From: a virus
Strand: one strand, 5' to 3'
Length of the DNA stretch: 20,857 nucleotides
IMG/VR virus record: IMGVR_UViG_3300025127_000356
Location: 1 to 20,857 of that record
Position 1 is the stretch's first letter. Each line of letters begins with the position of its first letter. Shown piece by piece: positions 1-8,600 of this stretch. The position numbers and the translations under genes are program-made. The notes beneath the pieces were generated by a model. It was given only the letters and a program-made list of their open reading frames with translations. It searched no databases and was not told the DNA's origin.

Positions 1-1287
1 CATTTATATTTATACGATGATGGTGCAGGTAGTTATGTTGACATTACACCTGGATCAAGTTACACGGCTGGCGCACAACACACAACGATCAGCTCAGGAG
101 TGTTTACTTTTGCAGGTATTTGGACAATGGACACGTTTGGCGAAGACTTGTTATGCGTAAACAAGATAGGCGGCAAACTATACAAGCTTGACTTGAGTGC
201 GTATCAAGGTGATGCGACTACGAACGCAGCTGCGGTAACGGCTGCAACGGGCAGCAGTATACCGTCAACGGCCAACGGTATGATTGTAAATCAACAATCA
301 AGACAAGTTATTTTATTCGGTGCTCACGACGGCACTAGCGACGCACCTATGAGAGTGGCTTTTTCTGATTTAGGGACTGACAATGATTTTACAGCAACCC
401 TTGATAACTTTGCTGGGGCTATAGAACTGCAAGGAGGCAACTTATTGTTGGGAGCCATTAGAACTAAAGGACAAATTTTATTGTTTTCTGACACAACAGC
501 TTTTTCTATGACGTTTGTGGGACAGCCTGATGTATTTCAATTCCAAACACTAGCAGACAATGCAGGCATTGTTGGGCCTCACGCAGCGGCAGAACACAAC
601 GGAATTGTTTATTGGATGGGCAATGATGGATTTTATGCTTACAGTGGTCAAGTACAGAGTATACCATGTACAGTTGAACGCCATGTATTTGACAACCTTA
701 CTAAACAACAAAAATTAAAATGCTTTGCGGGTCTTAATACTAAATTTAATGAAGTGTGGTGGTTCTATCCAACTGGAAGTAATGATGCATCTGACGATAT
801 TACCAACTATGTTATATTTAATTATTTAGAAAATGTTTGGTCTGTAGGCACTTTAGTTAGAGGTGCGTGGGCAGCTGAGGGCATCTACGATAATCCTTTA
901 GCCAGCTCTGTTGCCGCCTCTTCTTCTTATTTATACAAACACGAATCGGGCACAGATGACGAGAGTTCTGCTATGGAGTGTTCTATAACTTCTGGAGATA
1001 TGGACTTGCCTCAAGACGGAGACGACATAATGCACGTGACGGATTTTGTCCCAGATTTTGACGATCAAGTAGGCGACGTTACAGTAACACTAAAATTTAG
1101 AGATCATCCAAACGGTACACAACGAACAGAAGAAACAATTACAGCAGCTACAAGCACCACACATCAAAGTATTCGCGCTAGGGGCAGGCAGATGTCAGTT
1201 GTAGTTTCAAGCAACGCAACAAGTTCGCATTGGCGCATGGGCGACCATAGATATAACGTACAACCAGATGGGAAAAGAAACACATGA
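1..1287 (+). CDS. Head-completion / tail-hub structural protein (P22 gp10-like), 5' truncated
   Basis: The frame is open from the first base, so the gene begins upstream of the window and 428 residues are visible; a GTG at 100 could be read as a start but has no reason to be one. The protein is rich in beta-strand-like Gly, Asp, Thr and aromatic residues. It carries a run typical of podovirus packaged-DNA stabilisation proteins: an RVAFSDLG segment, then IRTKGQILLFSDTTAFSM, then YWMGNDGFYAYSGQVQSIPC, then EVWWFYP, then ENVWSVGTLVRGAW. In that family the protein closes the portal vertex and forms part of the short tail. It opens the virion module and overlaps the next start by 4 bases (ATGA). 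Assignment to a precise subunit (gp10-like versus a tail tubular protein) is inference from these motifs. Confidence 0.72.
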   Translation, partial: HLYLYDDGAGSYVDITPGSSYTAGAQHTTISSGVFTFAGIWTMDTFGEDLLCVNKIGGKLYKLDLSAYQGDATTNAAAVTAATGSSIPSTANGMIVNQQSRQVILFGAHDGTSDAPMRVAFSDLGTDNDFTATLDNFAGAIELQGGNLLLGAIRTKGQILLFSDTTAFSMTFVGQPDVFQFQTLADNAGIVGPHAAAEHNGIVYWMGNDGFYAYSGQVQSIPCTVERHVFDNLTKQQKLKCFAGLNTKFNEVWWFYPTGSNDASDDITNYVIFNYLENVWSVGTLVRGAWAAEGIYDNPLASSVAASSSYLYKHESGTDDESSAMECSITSGDMDLPQDGDDIMHVTDFVPDFDDQVGDVTVTLKFRDHPNGTQRTEETITAATSTTHQSIRARGRQMSVVVSSNATSSHWRMGDHRYNVQPDGKRNT

Positions 1288-1400
1288 TAAAATACAAATG
1301 CGAAAAGTGTGATAGTTATACGTGTTCTCATCAAGCTGATATAGAAACAAAATCACAAGAAGCTGTGAAAAATGCAGAACCTTACAAAGGAGAAGAATAA
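1284..1400 (+). CDS. 38-residue Cys-rich mini-protein
   Basis: A small gene reading MIKYKCEKCDSYTCSHQAD and ending in KGEE. Its ATG overlaps the upstream stop as ATGA and its TAA overlaps the next ATG as TAATG, so it fits exactly between two genes with no spare base. This tiling is strong evidence that it is translated. Cys6, Cys9, Cys14 and His16 form a CxxC-x4-CxH cluster that could bind one zinc ion, although it is too short for a classical zinc ribbon. The function is unknown. Its position among virion genes suggests a minor structural or assembly role, which is inference only. Confidence 0.6.
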   Translation: MIKYKCEKCDSYTCSHQADIETKSQEAVKNAEPYKGEE

Positions 1401-1618
1401 TGGCAGGCAATAGATTTAATAGGCTTCCAATGTCGAACGATTTTTTTACATCGGGAGGCTCAGTAACTAACGCTTTAGAAATAATAAGGTTGACGAACGA
1501 TATCAATAGACTAGGCGCCGCTGTCGAACAAGAACTAATAAGAATGTCACATAAAATATCGGAAGACGACACGCTAAGTATTACTGATCAGTTGGCTTGG
1601 TTTATGAATGGAGACTAA
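1400..1618 (+). CDS. Small virion-module protein of unknown function
   Basis: A 72-residue protein starting MAGNRFNRLPMSNDFF. The ATG shares its A with the preceding TAA and is preceded by a strong ribosome-binding site, AAAGGAG at 1386-1392, seven bases before the start. It has no membrane segment or recognised motif. The middle (residues about 24-55) looks helical, with regularly spaced Leu/Ile, and could be an assembly helix. It lies between the head-completion gene and a beta-rich duplicated protein, so a structural or assembly role is likely but not shown by the sequence. I do not recognise the family. Confidence 0.65.
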   Translation: MAGNRFNRLPMSNDFFTSGGSVTNALEIIRLTNDINRLGAAVEQELIRMSHKISEDDTLSITDQLAWFMNGD

Positions 1619-1620
1619 TA

Positions 1621-2298
1621 GTGGCAGCACAATTTAAAAATGTTATTACAGAGGTAGACACGACAGGAAGTGGTCAAACTTTACTAACTTGTCCCGATGG
1701 TAAAACAATTTTAATAAGAACATTTTACGTTAGAAACAACAACAGTGCTGATTCTACTCACTTTCTTGCTATTACAGATAAATCTGTAGCCTCTTCCACT
1801 TCTGTTCCTATAACTGCATTTGCTATAGACGTTTCATCTAGCGTTATTGCTGTAAATAGAATTCCTATAGTTTTGGAGTCTGGTGATTCTTTTCAATTTC
1901 AAACCAGTCAAGCTAATCAACAAGTAATTATGGCTTATGCAGAATTAGACACAGGGGTCACACAACGATACAGAGCACAAGCTCAAGTTTTAAGTTCAGG
2001 TGTAACGTCTAATATTTTAACGTGCCCTGCGGGATCTACGATACTCATAAATTATTTTAGTTTTTTTAATAATTCAGGGGGCAGTGTTGATAATAACAAC
2101 ATATCAATGACAGATACAAGTGGTTCAACAACAAACACAGTATCGTTTGGCACACTAGCTAATGGATCGGCTTTTTCTTTGCACCAGTCGTTTGTTTTAG
2201 AATCGGGGGATAGTCTAACTTGTCTGGCTAGGGACTCTAATATGACATTTTACGTGTCCTACCTTGAAATAAGAAACCCACCAATCAGAGGACAATAA
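1621..2298 (+). CDS. Two-repeat beta-rich virion protein
   Basis: A protein of 225 residues from GTG 1621, chosen because GGAG at 1611-1614 sits seven bases upstream and the start falls just after the previous stop; a longer TTG start at 1597 has no such site. It consists of two similar halves of about 95 residues. Each has the order TLLTCP/NILTCP, DGKTILI/AGSTILI, a short aromatic strand followed by NN(N)S, a Ser/Thr-rich middle, a VLESGDS segment and an 'AYAEL/SYLEI' ending. This is an internal tandem duplication of a beta-sandwich-like domain. Similar repeats occur in phage tail or capsid decoration proteins, but the exact role here is not known. It overlaps the following mini-ORF by one base. 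Confidence 0.72.
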   Translation: MAAQFKNVITEVDTTGSGQTLLTCPDGKTILIRTFYVRNNNSADSTHFLAITDKSVASSTSVPITAFAIDVSSSVIAVNRIPIVLESGDSFQFQTSQANQQVIMAYAELDTGVTQRYRAQAQVLSSGVTSNILTCPAGSTILINYFSFFNNSGGSVDNNNISMTDTSGSTTNTVSFGTLANGSAFSLHQSFVLESGDSLTCLARDSNMTFYVSYLEIRNPPIRGQ

Positions 2299-2348
2299 TG
2301 ATTGAAAAACTTGTAGAATACAGTAAATTAGGTGAAATATGGGCATAG
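2298..2348 (+). CDS. Possible 16-residue mini-ORF or coupling leader
   Basis: ATG 2298 shares its A with the preceding TAA stop and encodes MIEKLVEYSKLGEIWA before TAG at 2346-2348. It overlaps the ATG of the next gene (2339) by ten bases. The stop/start overlap resembles the junctions between the real genes here, and GGTGA at 2331-2335, inside the mini-ORF, could act as ribosome-binding site for gene 2339. It may only carry ribosomes across the gap rather than make a useful peptide. The length is too small to judge coding potential. Confidence 0.25.
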   Translation: MIEKLVEYSKLGEIWA

Positions 2349-3316
2349 GAAGCAAACTCAAAAAATTAGCTAAAAAGATTATACCAAAAGAAGTGTCAAA
2401 AGCGGCACCTATTGTAAGTATTTTTAATCCTGGTATTGGCGCTGCGTTAGGTGCTATGGGTGGTCTTAGAGAAGGCAACATTGGTAAAGCTGCTTTGGCT
2501 GGGCTAGCAAACTATGGCGCTGGTCGTTTTGCTCAAGGATTGGGTGCGCCATCAATTGGTGGAAATCTTTCTTCTGGTTTAGGTTCTATACTAGGCAACA
2601 TACCCGGAGTGTCCCAACTTGCAGCTTCCCCTGCTGGACAAGGTGTTGGATCATTCTTTGATAAAGTACAAGCTGTTGGCGGACAATTAGGAAGTGGTCT
2701 TGGAACTCGAGCTACTCCACAAAGCGTTGGTGCTCCTTCAGCTGACATTTTTGGGTCAGCTACACAACAAGGAACAACTGGACAGATACAAGATATTTTA
2801 AGCAGCTCTCTTTCAGAAGGAACTAAAAAAGATTTAATAAATAATATTCTAGAAGGAGATGTCATAGGCACAGGAGGAGGCGGTTTGTTTCCACAAATGA
2901 GCCGCGGACAAATGTTAAAGAGCCTTCTTGGCTTTGGCCTTGGCTATTTTGGCGATAAACAAGCGGAAGACGAGTATGAAGACATGATGAACAGAACAGG
3001 ATTCAGAGATACTTTAGCACAGATACAAGCTCAAGAAGCAAGTCAACTTCCGGAAGTAAAAGGATTGAAAGCCATGGCGAACGGTGGTAGTGTAGGGTTC
3101 GCAAACGGCGGTGAGCCAGCGATGGAAATGGACTATCGTGGTGGTGGCTTTATCCCTGTAGGTGCTAAAGAACGGGCAGATGATGTGCCTGCACGACTAT
3201 CTAAAAACGAATTTGTAATGACCGCTGATGCTGTAAGAGCAGCTGGAGGTGGCAGCGTTAATAAAGGTGCGAAGAAAATGTACTCATTAATGAATCAATT
3301 AGAGGCACGAGCATAA
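2339..3316 (+). CDS. Gly-rich virion protein with C-terminal DDVPA...NEFVM motif
   Basis: A 325-residue protein. The N-terminus is basic (MGIGSKLKKLAKKIIPKE), followed by a long Gly/Ala-rich, weakly hydrophobic stretch (about 25-165) that could be membrane-active or tape-measure-like. A GG motif (NGGSVGFANGGE) is at about 247-259. The C-terminus reads GGGFIPVGAKERADD and VPARLSKNEFVMTADAV. This resembles the conserved 'D(T/S)VPAMLTPGEFV' segment found in many phage tail, tape-measure and internal virion proteins. It is probably a minor tail or ejected virion protein; the specific role is inferred. The TAATGG junction at 3314-3319 couples it to the next gene. Confidence 0.65.
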   Translation: MGIGSKLKKLAKKIIPKEVSKAAPIVSIFNPGIGAALGAMGGLREGNIGKAALAGLANYGAGRFAQGLGAPSIGGNLSSGLGSILGNIPGVSQLAASPAGQGVGSFFDKVQAVGGQLGSGLGTRATPQSVGAPSADIFGSATQQGTTGQIQDILSSSLSEGTKKDLINNILEGDVIGTGGGGLFPQMSRGQMLKSLLGFGLGYFGDKQAEDEYEDMMNRTGFRDTLAQIQAQEASQLPEVKGLKAMANGGSVGFANGGEPAMEMDYRGGGFIPVGAKERADDVPARLSKNEFVMTADAVRAAGGGSVNKGAKKMYSLMNQLEARA

Positions 3317-4056
3317 TGGCAATACCACAGGCAGACTTTGCAAAATTACCCACGTTTGCACAAGACGCATACAAGAAAATTATTGGACAAGCGGCAAACA
3401 TAGCAGACAGGCCAATCAACGCCGCTGCTTTGGCACCAGATCTTGATCCGTTTCAACAACAAGCGGGAGCATTACTTACACAAGGCCTAGGGTCTTACGT
3501 ACCTTATTTAGAACAAGCTGCTCAATATGCAGGGCCACAAGGCGCTGACGCTTTCATGAACCCTTATACTCAAAACGTTGTGGATACTACAACGCAACAA
3601 CTACAAAAACAATTTGGTCTTCAACAAGCACAAGCTGATCAACGTGCTGTGCAGTCAGGATCTTTTGCCGGAAGTGGCACAAGAGGTGCCGTGTTTGATG
3701 CGGCATTAGCAGGAGAACAATTTGACGTGCTTGGCAAGACCGTAGCTGATTTATACAATCAAGGATTTAATCAAGCACAAACAGCATCGCAAGGAGCTGC
3801 AGGTATTATAGGAGGACTAGGGCAACAACTTCAGGGACAACGGCTAGCGGACGTTAACGCACTGTTTAACCTTGGTGGAGCAAGAAGAGACGTAGACGCT
3901 CAACGAGCTATGTATGGTTTCCAATTGCCTACAAGTCAAGCCAGCTTCCTACAACAAGCCTTTATGGGTATGCCTATGTTCCAAGCCCCAGCTGCACCTA
4001 ACCCATTACAATCTGGTATCTCACTAGGTGGCATTATGGGTGGCTTCGGTGGTTAA
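3316..4056 (+). CDS. Gln/Ala-rich virion protein (ejection-type candidate)
   Basis: A 246-residue protein beginning MAIPQADFAKLPTFAQ. The central helical region is rich in Gln and Ala and contains MNPYTQNVVDTTTQQLQKQF, then QSGSFAGSGTRGAV. This 'NPY...V(V/I)D...GSFGGSR' pattern recurs in hypothetical structural proteins of podoviruses and other phages, near the ejection proteins. The C-terminus is Gly/Met-rich (LGGIMGGFGG) and low in complexity. The ATG overlaps the previous stop by one base, and the 3' end overlaps the next open frame by 29 bases. An internal virion or DNA-ejection role is inference from composition, motif and its place directly upstream of the giant virion protein. Confidence 0.62.
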   Translation: MAIPQADFAKLPTFAQDAYKKIIGQAANIADRPINAAALAPDLDPFQQQAGALLTQGLGSYVPYLEQAAQYAGPQGADAFMNPYTQNVVDTTTQQLQKQFGLQQAQADQRAVQSGSFAGSGTRGAVFDAALAGEQFDVLGKTVADLYNQGFNQAQTASQGAAGIIGGLGQQLQGQRLADVNALFNLGGARRDVDAQRAMYGFQLPTSQASFLQQAFMGMPMFQAPAAPNPLQSGISLGGIMGGFGG

Positions 4057-5677
4057 GGTATTACAAAGATCCCTATTTAATAAACAAGTGCATGAACACT
4101 ATGGCACAGGAATAGCTTCTGGGTTGGCCGACGAAAGGCCGGGGTTCGCAATGGGCGGACGGGTTAACTTACAACAGGGTGGGGATCCTGTAGATGAATT
4201 GACAAGTCAGTCTGAAGCAAGAGAACAACTACAAAGTTTTGTAGATGATTCCTTTGACGCTCTTTCAAACGGATTACAGAACGCCATGGTCACAGAGTAT
4301 TTAAGTAATTTAGATGCTATAAAAGGTTTAGATAAGTCTGCACAGAAAGAATATTTTAATAATTTTGTTAATCAATGGTATGGAACTCTTCCCGACGACG
4401 TTGTAAATTTTATTAAAGAAGGCGCACAAAAAAACGGCCTGCCTCAAGCAAAACAATTATATCAAGAGATACAAAAAACACTGAAAGAAACATTTAATGA
4501 AATAGGAACTTATGAAACCAAAGTCTATATGGACAGTGTTGCAGACAGTGGACAAGCTATGCCTAACTTTGAAAGTGAGTTACAAGGTTTTAACAACACA
4601 TACGGGGGTCAAATAGGCGGTTTATCAGAAATAGCCGGCAAAGATTTAACTCCTGGAAAAACAAAAGAAGAAACACAAGTAGCTGAAGGAGACCCTGAGT
4701 TTAGCATAGTCCCTCCTCCAAGACCAGAAATGCAGCAAACAGGCCTTATGGGTTTGGATCAAACGGGAGAAGATTTTAGAAAGAAGTATGTTGACTACTT
4801 ACAGCAACTGCAAGAGGAAACAGGGGTAGCAGATAAGAGAAGAAGAGAAGCAGTAGAAGCAGGCTTCTTTAATTTGGGTGCTGCAGAACCTGTTCAAGAA
4901 GGTCAATCTTTAGTTCAAGCAGGGATAAGAGCGTTTAGAGATCCTATGGCAGCCTTAAGAGCTCAAGAAGCTGTGCAAGCAGAAGATATTTACAAACGTG
5001 GTGCGGACGTCTTTGATCAAGCTTTATCTCCATCAGAGTCTGCAAATGTATTATTAATTGAAAGATTAGTTGCTGGGGGAATTCCAGAAGCTCAAGCGCT
5101 CGACATTGTAACGGGCTTGGCTCAAGCAAAAGCTGATCAACTTGAAAGAGTACTTGGCGACCAGCAAATTATGAATCAAATAAATCAATTAATGCAAGGT
5201 GTAGAGGACGGGGAAGGAAACATATCTGATCCAATGTCGTTCCCTGACGCTGTAAGATCAATAACTGGCATGGACTTATTACAAGGAGCTACAGATATCG
5301 TAACACAGCCAACACTTACAGCTGGCACCATAGGCCAGGTTCAAGGAATGACTGGCGGAAAAGACGGAGGCAGGGTTGGCCTACAAGACGGAGGCGAAGC
5401 ATTAACAGAAGCTATGACTCAAGAGCAAATGGGGCCTACAGCTATAAACGCCGGGTCTCCTTCAGTATCTCCTATGTCTTTTGATGAATTAAGAGAAAAA
5501 CTTCCTAGTTACATTAGTGACGACGTTGTAAAACTTTTATCTGAAAATCCTATGGCTTTAATGGAATTAGCACAGGCACAAACAGATAGAGATCTTAAAG
5601 ATTTTGAAAAGAAATATCAGGTAGATGTGACCATGCCATTAGCAGAATCAGAGGTCGATTATACCGAGGCGGTATAA
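4028..5677 (+). CDS. Virion-module protein with two GGRV motifs, start uncertain
   Basis: An open frame of 549 codons in the +1 frame relative to the upstream gene. The frame's last upstream stop is TAG 4025-4027. No ATG occurs until 4151, so the start must be one of the GTGs (4028, 4040, 4049, 4088) or that late ATG. GTG 4049 has GGGTGG just upstream; none of the choices is compelling. The N-terminal part carries FAMGGRVNLQQGGDP at about 40-54 and the distal part GGKDGGRVGLQDGGEA at about 443-458. Between them is acidic, mostly helical sequence. The protein ends at TAA 5675-5677, sharing its last base with the next ATG. It is probably a virion or assembly protein; no enzymatic motif was found. 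Confidence 0.65.
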   Translation: MALWVASVVKVLQRSLFNKQVHEHYGTGIASGLADERPGFAMGGRVNLQQGGDPVDELTSQSEAREQLQSFVDDSFDALSNGLQNAMVTEYLSNLDAIKGLDKSAQKEYFNNFVNQWYGTLPDDVVNFIKEGAQKNGLPQAKQLYQEIQKTLKETFNEIGTYETKVYMDSVADSGQAMPNFESELQGFNNTYGGQIGGLSEIAGKDLTPGKTKEETQVAEGDPEFSIVPPPRPEMQQTGLMGLDQTGEDFRKKYVDYLQQLQEETGVADKRRREAVEAGFFNLGAAEPVQEGQSLVQAGIRAFRDPMAALRAQEAVQAEDIYKRGADVFDQALSPSESANVLLIERLVAGGIPEAQALDIVTGLAQAKADQLERVLGDQQIMNQINQLMQGVEDGEGNISDPMSFPDAVRSITGMDLLQGATDIVTQPTLTAGTIGQVQGMTGGKDGGRVGLQDGGEALTEAMTQEQMGPTAINAGSPSVSPMSFDELREKLPSYISDDVVKLLSENPMALMELAQAQTDRDLKDFEKKYQVDVTMPLAESEVDYTEAV

Positions 5678-8600
5678 TGGTCAGAGAAAAAGAAAAAAAT
5701 TATATTCTTGGAACTGAGTTAGGGACAAAGGGTCCTGAGTTTAATGTTTTTGAAAAGATAGGTTTGGGTATAGCCTCTGGCGCTTTAAAAATACCAGAAG
5801 CCATCGCTGAATTGGGGGCTGGTTTTATTGACTACGCTCTTGACACAAATCTTGTTTCAGCTTTAGAAAAGAATTTTCCTAAAATAAATGTTACCGATGG
5901 TGTTGGAAAGTTTGTAGAGATAGTTCTTCAATACGGTGTTCCATATAGTGCCGCCTTAAAGATAGGAGGCAAACTGCATGGAATGAAAAAATTAAAAGAT
6001 CTAGGTCAGAGTTCTAGTAAAATTTCTAAAATAGCTGGCAAGATGGGGTACTATGGTCTTCCAGCTGTTGCAACAGACACTTTAGTGGGAGCTGCGAGAG
6101 ATGTTACGTTAGGAGAAACATTTGGGCTATACAAAGGATACGAAGAGGGAAGAAAAGGAAAAGTTGGACAAGAACTTGCGGGAGAAGTTCTAAAACAAAG
6201 AGCCTTGCTCGGATTAGAAGGGGGCGCTTTAGCTGGACTAATTACAACAGCCTTACCGCCAGCTTTAAGTGCTACAGCGACTGGAGTAGCTAAAGGGGCA
6301 GGTTATGTAAGCAGGGGGGTGTCACCAATAATCAATCCTGTAACGAAACTTGTGGGCAATTCTGTTGTAGGCACTGGAGCACGAAAAACATTAGATGCAA
6401 TAAAATTTGCAAAAGAAAAAATAGATCCTCTTTCTTTAAATCAATTAAGGTTTCAAAATTCAAGTCAAATGAATTTGTTTCAAAGATTTAAAAAAAGAGT
6501 TGGAGATTTAATTACTCCGCAAGGTCCTATGACGAGACAACAGTTTGAAAGTTTTCAAAATTTAGAAAACACTGTTAAATCAGTAAGGGGAGATTTAAAT
6601 TTTTTTATACCAAAGGTAGAAAAAGAAATAACAAAAGCTATAAAAACTTTGTCACTATCTAGGGGAGAATCTTTAACTAAACAAAAAGCAATACTAGAAG
6701 ACGTAGCAAGTGCGTTAGATCCTCAAACTGGCAAAGGTTTAAAAAGTTTTAAAAGTAGAATGCAAAACATTTTTGGAGTAGAGGAATCAAAAAATCTTAT
6801 TGACGCGGTTATAAATACAAAAGTATTTGCTGACGATTTAACCACTAAAGTAATTAACAATTTTGCAACCCCGGTTTTAGGAAAAGGGGGTAAAGTTATA
6901 AGAGAAGAAATTGGAGAAGAAATTTCTGGTCTGCTCAATAGGCAAATAACGACCGCATATAAAGCTTTCGACAGAAGTTCTGGATTTAAATTTTCTGGTA
7001 AAACATTTGAACAAAACAAAAAGGCAGCAATTGACGACGCAGTTGACGAACTAAGTAAAGGGGTCATGAAAGGCAAAGGGAAAGATAACGTAAGAGCTCA
7101 AGCTAAAAAAGAAGTGGAACAGTTGATTAGACTAGCAGAGAACAGTGGAACCGAGGGAAGTTTCTTTTTTAGAATAAAAGATCTAAAGGAAACTAGGCCG
7201 AAAGAATACTATCTTAGTATTTCAAAAGAAATGGCGGAAAGAAGAAGTTTTAACATACCTAATTCCAAGTATGCTTTAAGTTTAAAAAACTTATTGGGAG
7301 GCGAACTAGATCCAACAAAAGCCTTCACTAATAAATACATGGCTATTGCGTCTCAGTTAGGGCAGAAAAAACACATAAACCAAATGGTCAGATTTAACGA
7401 TAACCTTGGCCCCGCTGTTGCAGGAAGAGCAGAAAAATTTATGTTCACCCCAACAAAAACAAAAGAAAAATTGTTGAAAGAAGGGGTTGATCCAGCAACT
7501 GCTCAAAATATAGTAAATGATGATTTGGTTCAACAGATAGCAAAAGAATTTAATATCGCTCCAGAAACTGTAAATTTGTCAAGATTAGACCCATCAGCAC
7601 TTACCAAAAACATGAAAAACTCAGAGGATATATTTGGAATATATGATTCTATAAACCCTTTGAAAAGCGCTGCGAAAAGTGTGGGAGGTTATCACACAAG
7701 TTCAGGTGTAGCGCAAGCTTTAGCAGGAGTTGAAAACTACACAGACTTTTTAGTCAACTTACCTCTGTACAAAACGTTTTTAATGGGCAAGGCTGGCACA
7801 CAAGTCGGTAAAACTATTCTCAGCCCTGTAACACAAATTAGAAACTTTACTTCTGCTGGATTTTTTGCCCTTCACAACGGACACATAGGAAACCCCTTCG
7901 GTTTTAAAAAAGGAACTTTTTCATTTGCTGACGTATTAAAACAACACGTGGAGGAAATATTTCCGGACGGAGTTACAAATCAAAGGTTAAAAGAATTGGC
8001 TTTAGAAGCGTCAAGAAAAAATGAGTTAGGGGTAACAAGTGGTAGTATTGTTCAAAGAGAGATAGACGACTTATTAAAAGATGTTGCAAAAGATGGAGCA
8101 GCTTACAAAACAACAGAGGACATATTTAATAAAATATTTAGATCTCCAACTTTTAAAGAAACTTACAATAAAGCTCAACAGTTCTACACTAAAGGCGATG
8201 ATATGTGGAAAGACTACGGATACAGATTTACTTTGTCACAGTTAGGAAAAGCGTTTGACGGAAAAACAGATAACCCTGCTACAATAAAACTTATTGAAAA
8301 AGCACACTTGCAAGTTTTTGGTAGACGGCCAAATGTAACAAATGAACTTGGAAAATTAAAAAGTAAAGATGAGTTGTTGGAAGAGTTTTCAGCAGAATAT
8401 ATCAAGAACACATACCCTAATTATCAATATGTTCCAACTGCGGTTAAAGAATTAAGAAGACTTCCAATAGGTAACTTCATTTCATTTCCCGCAGAAATAT
8501 TAAGAACTTCTGGAAACCTAGTGCAACTGACAGGAAGAGAGTTAGCAATAAATACTGGAGATGCGGCAGTGGATGCTTACTTTAGGCAGATGGGATCTAG

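Noticed and set aside
1207-1572. Minus-strand open frame of 121 codons
   Set aside because: It lies opposite three plus-strand genes that join perfectly by overlaps and have good ribosome-binding sites; its product is a compositional shadow rich in Ser, Ile and Leu.
2533-2871. Minus-strand open frame of 112 codons
   Set aside because: It is fully inside the Gly-rich virion gene on the other strand; its Pro/Cys-rich product is the expected complement of Gly/Ala codons.
4028-4058. Programmed frameshift joining the 246-residue and 549-codon proteins
   Set aside because: No recognisable slippery sequence or downstream stimulatory structure was found in the overlap; a GTG start explains the arrangement more simply.
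6723-7076. Minus-strand open frame of 117 codons inside the giant virion gene
   Set aside because: It is antisense to a continuous 1400-codon gene, has no ribosome-binding site of note, and its product is Ser/Leu/Phe-rich shadow sequence.
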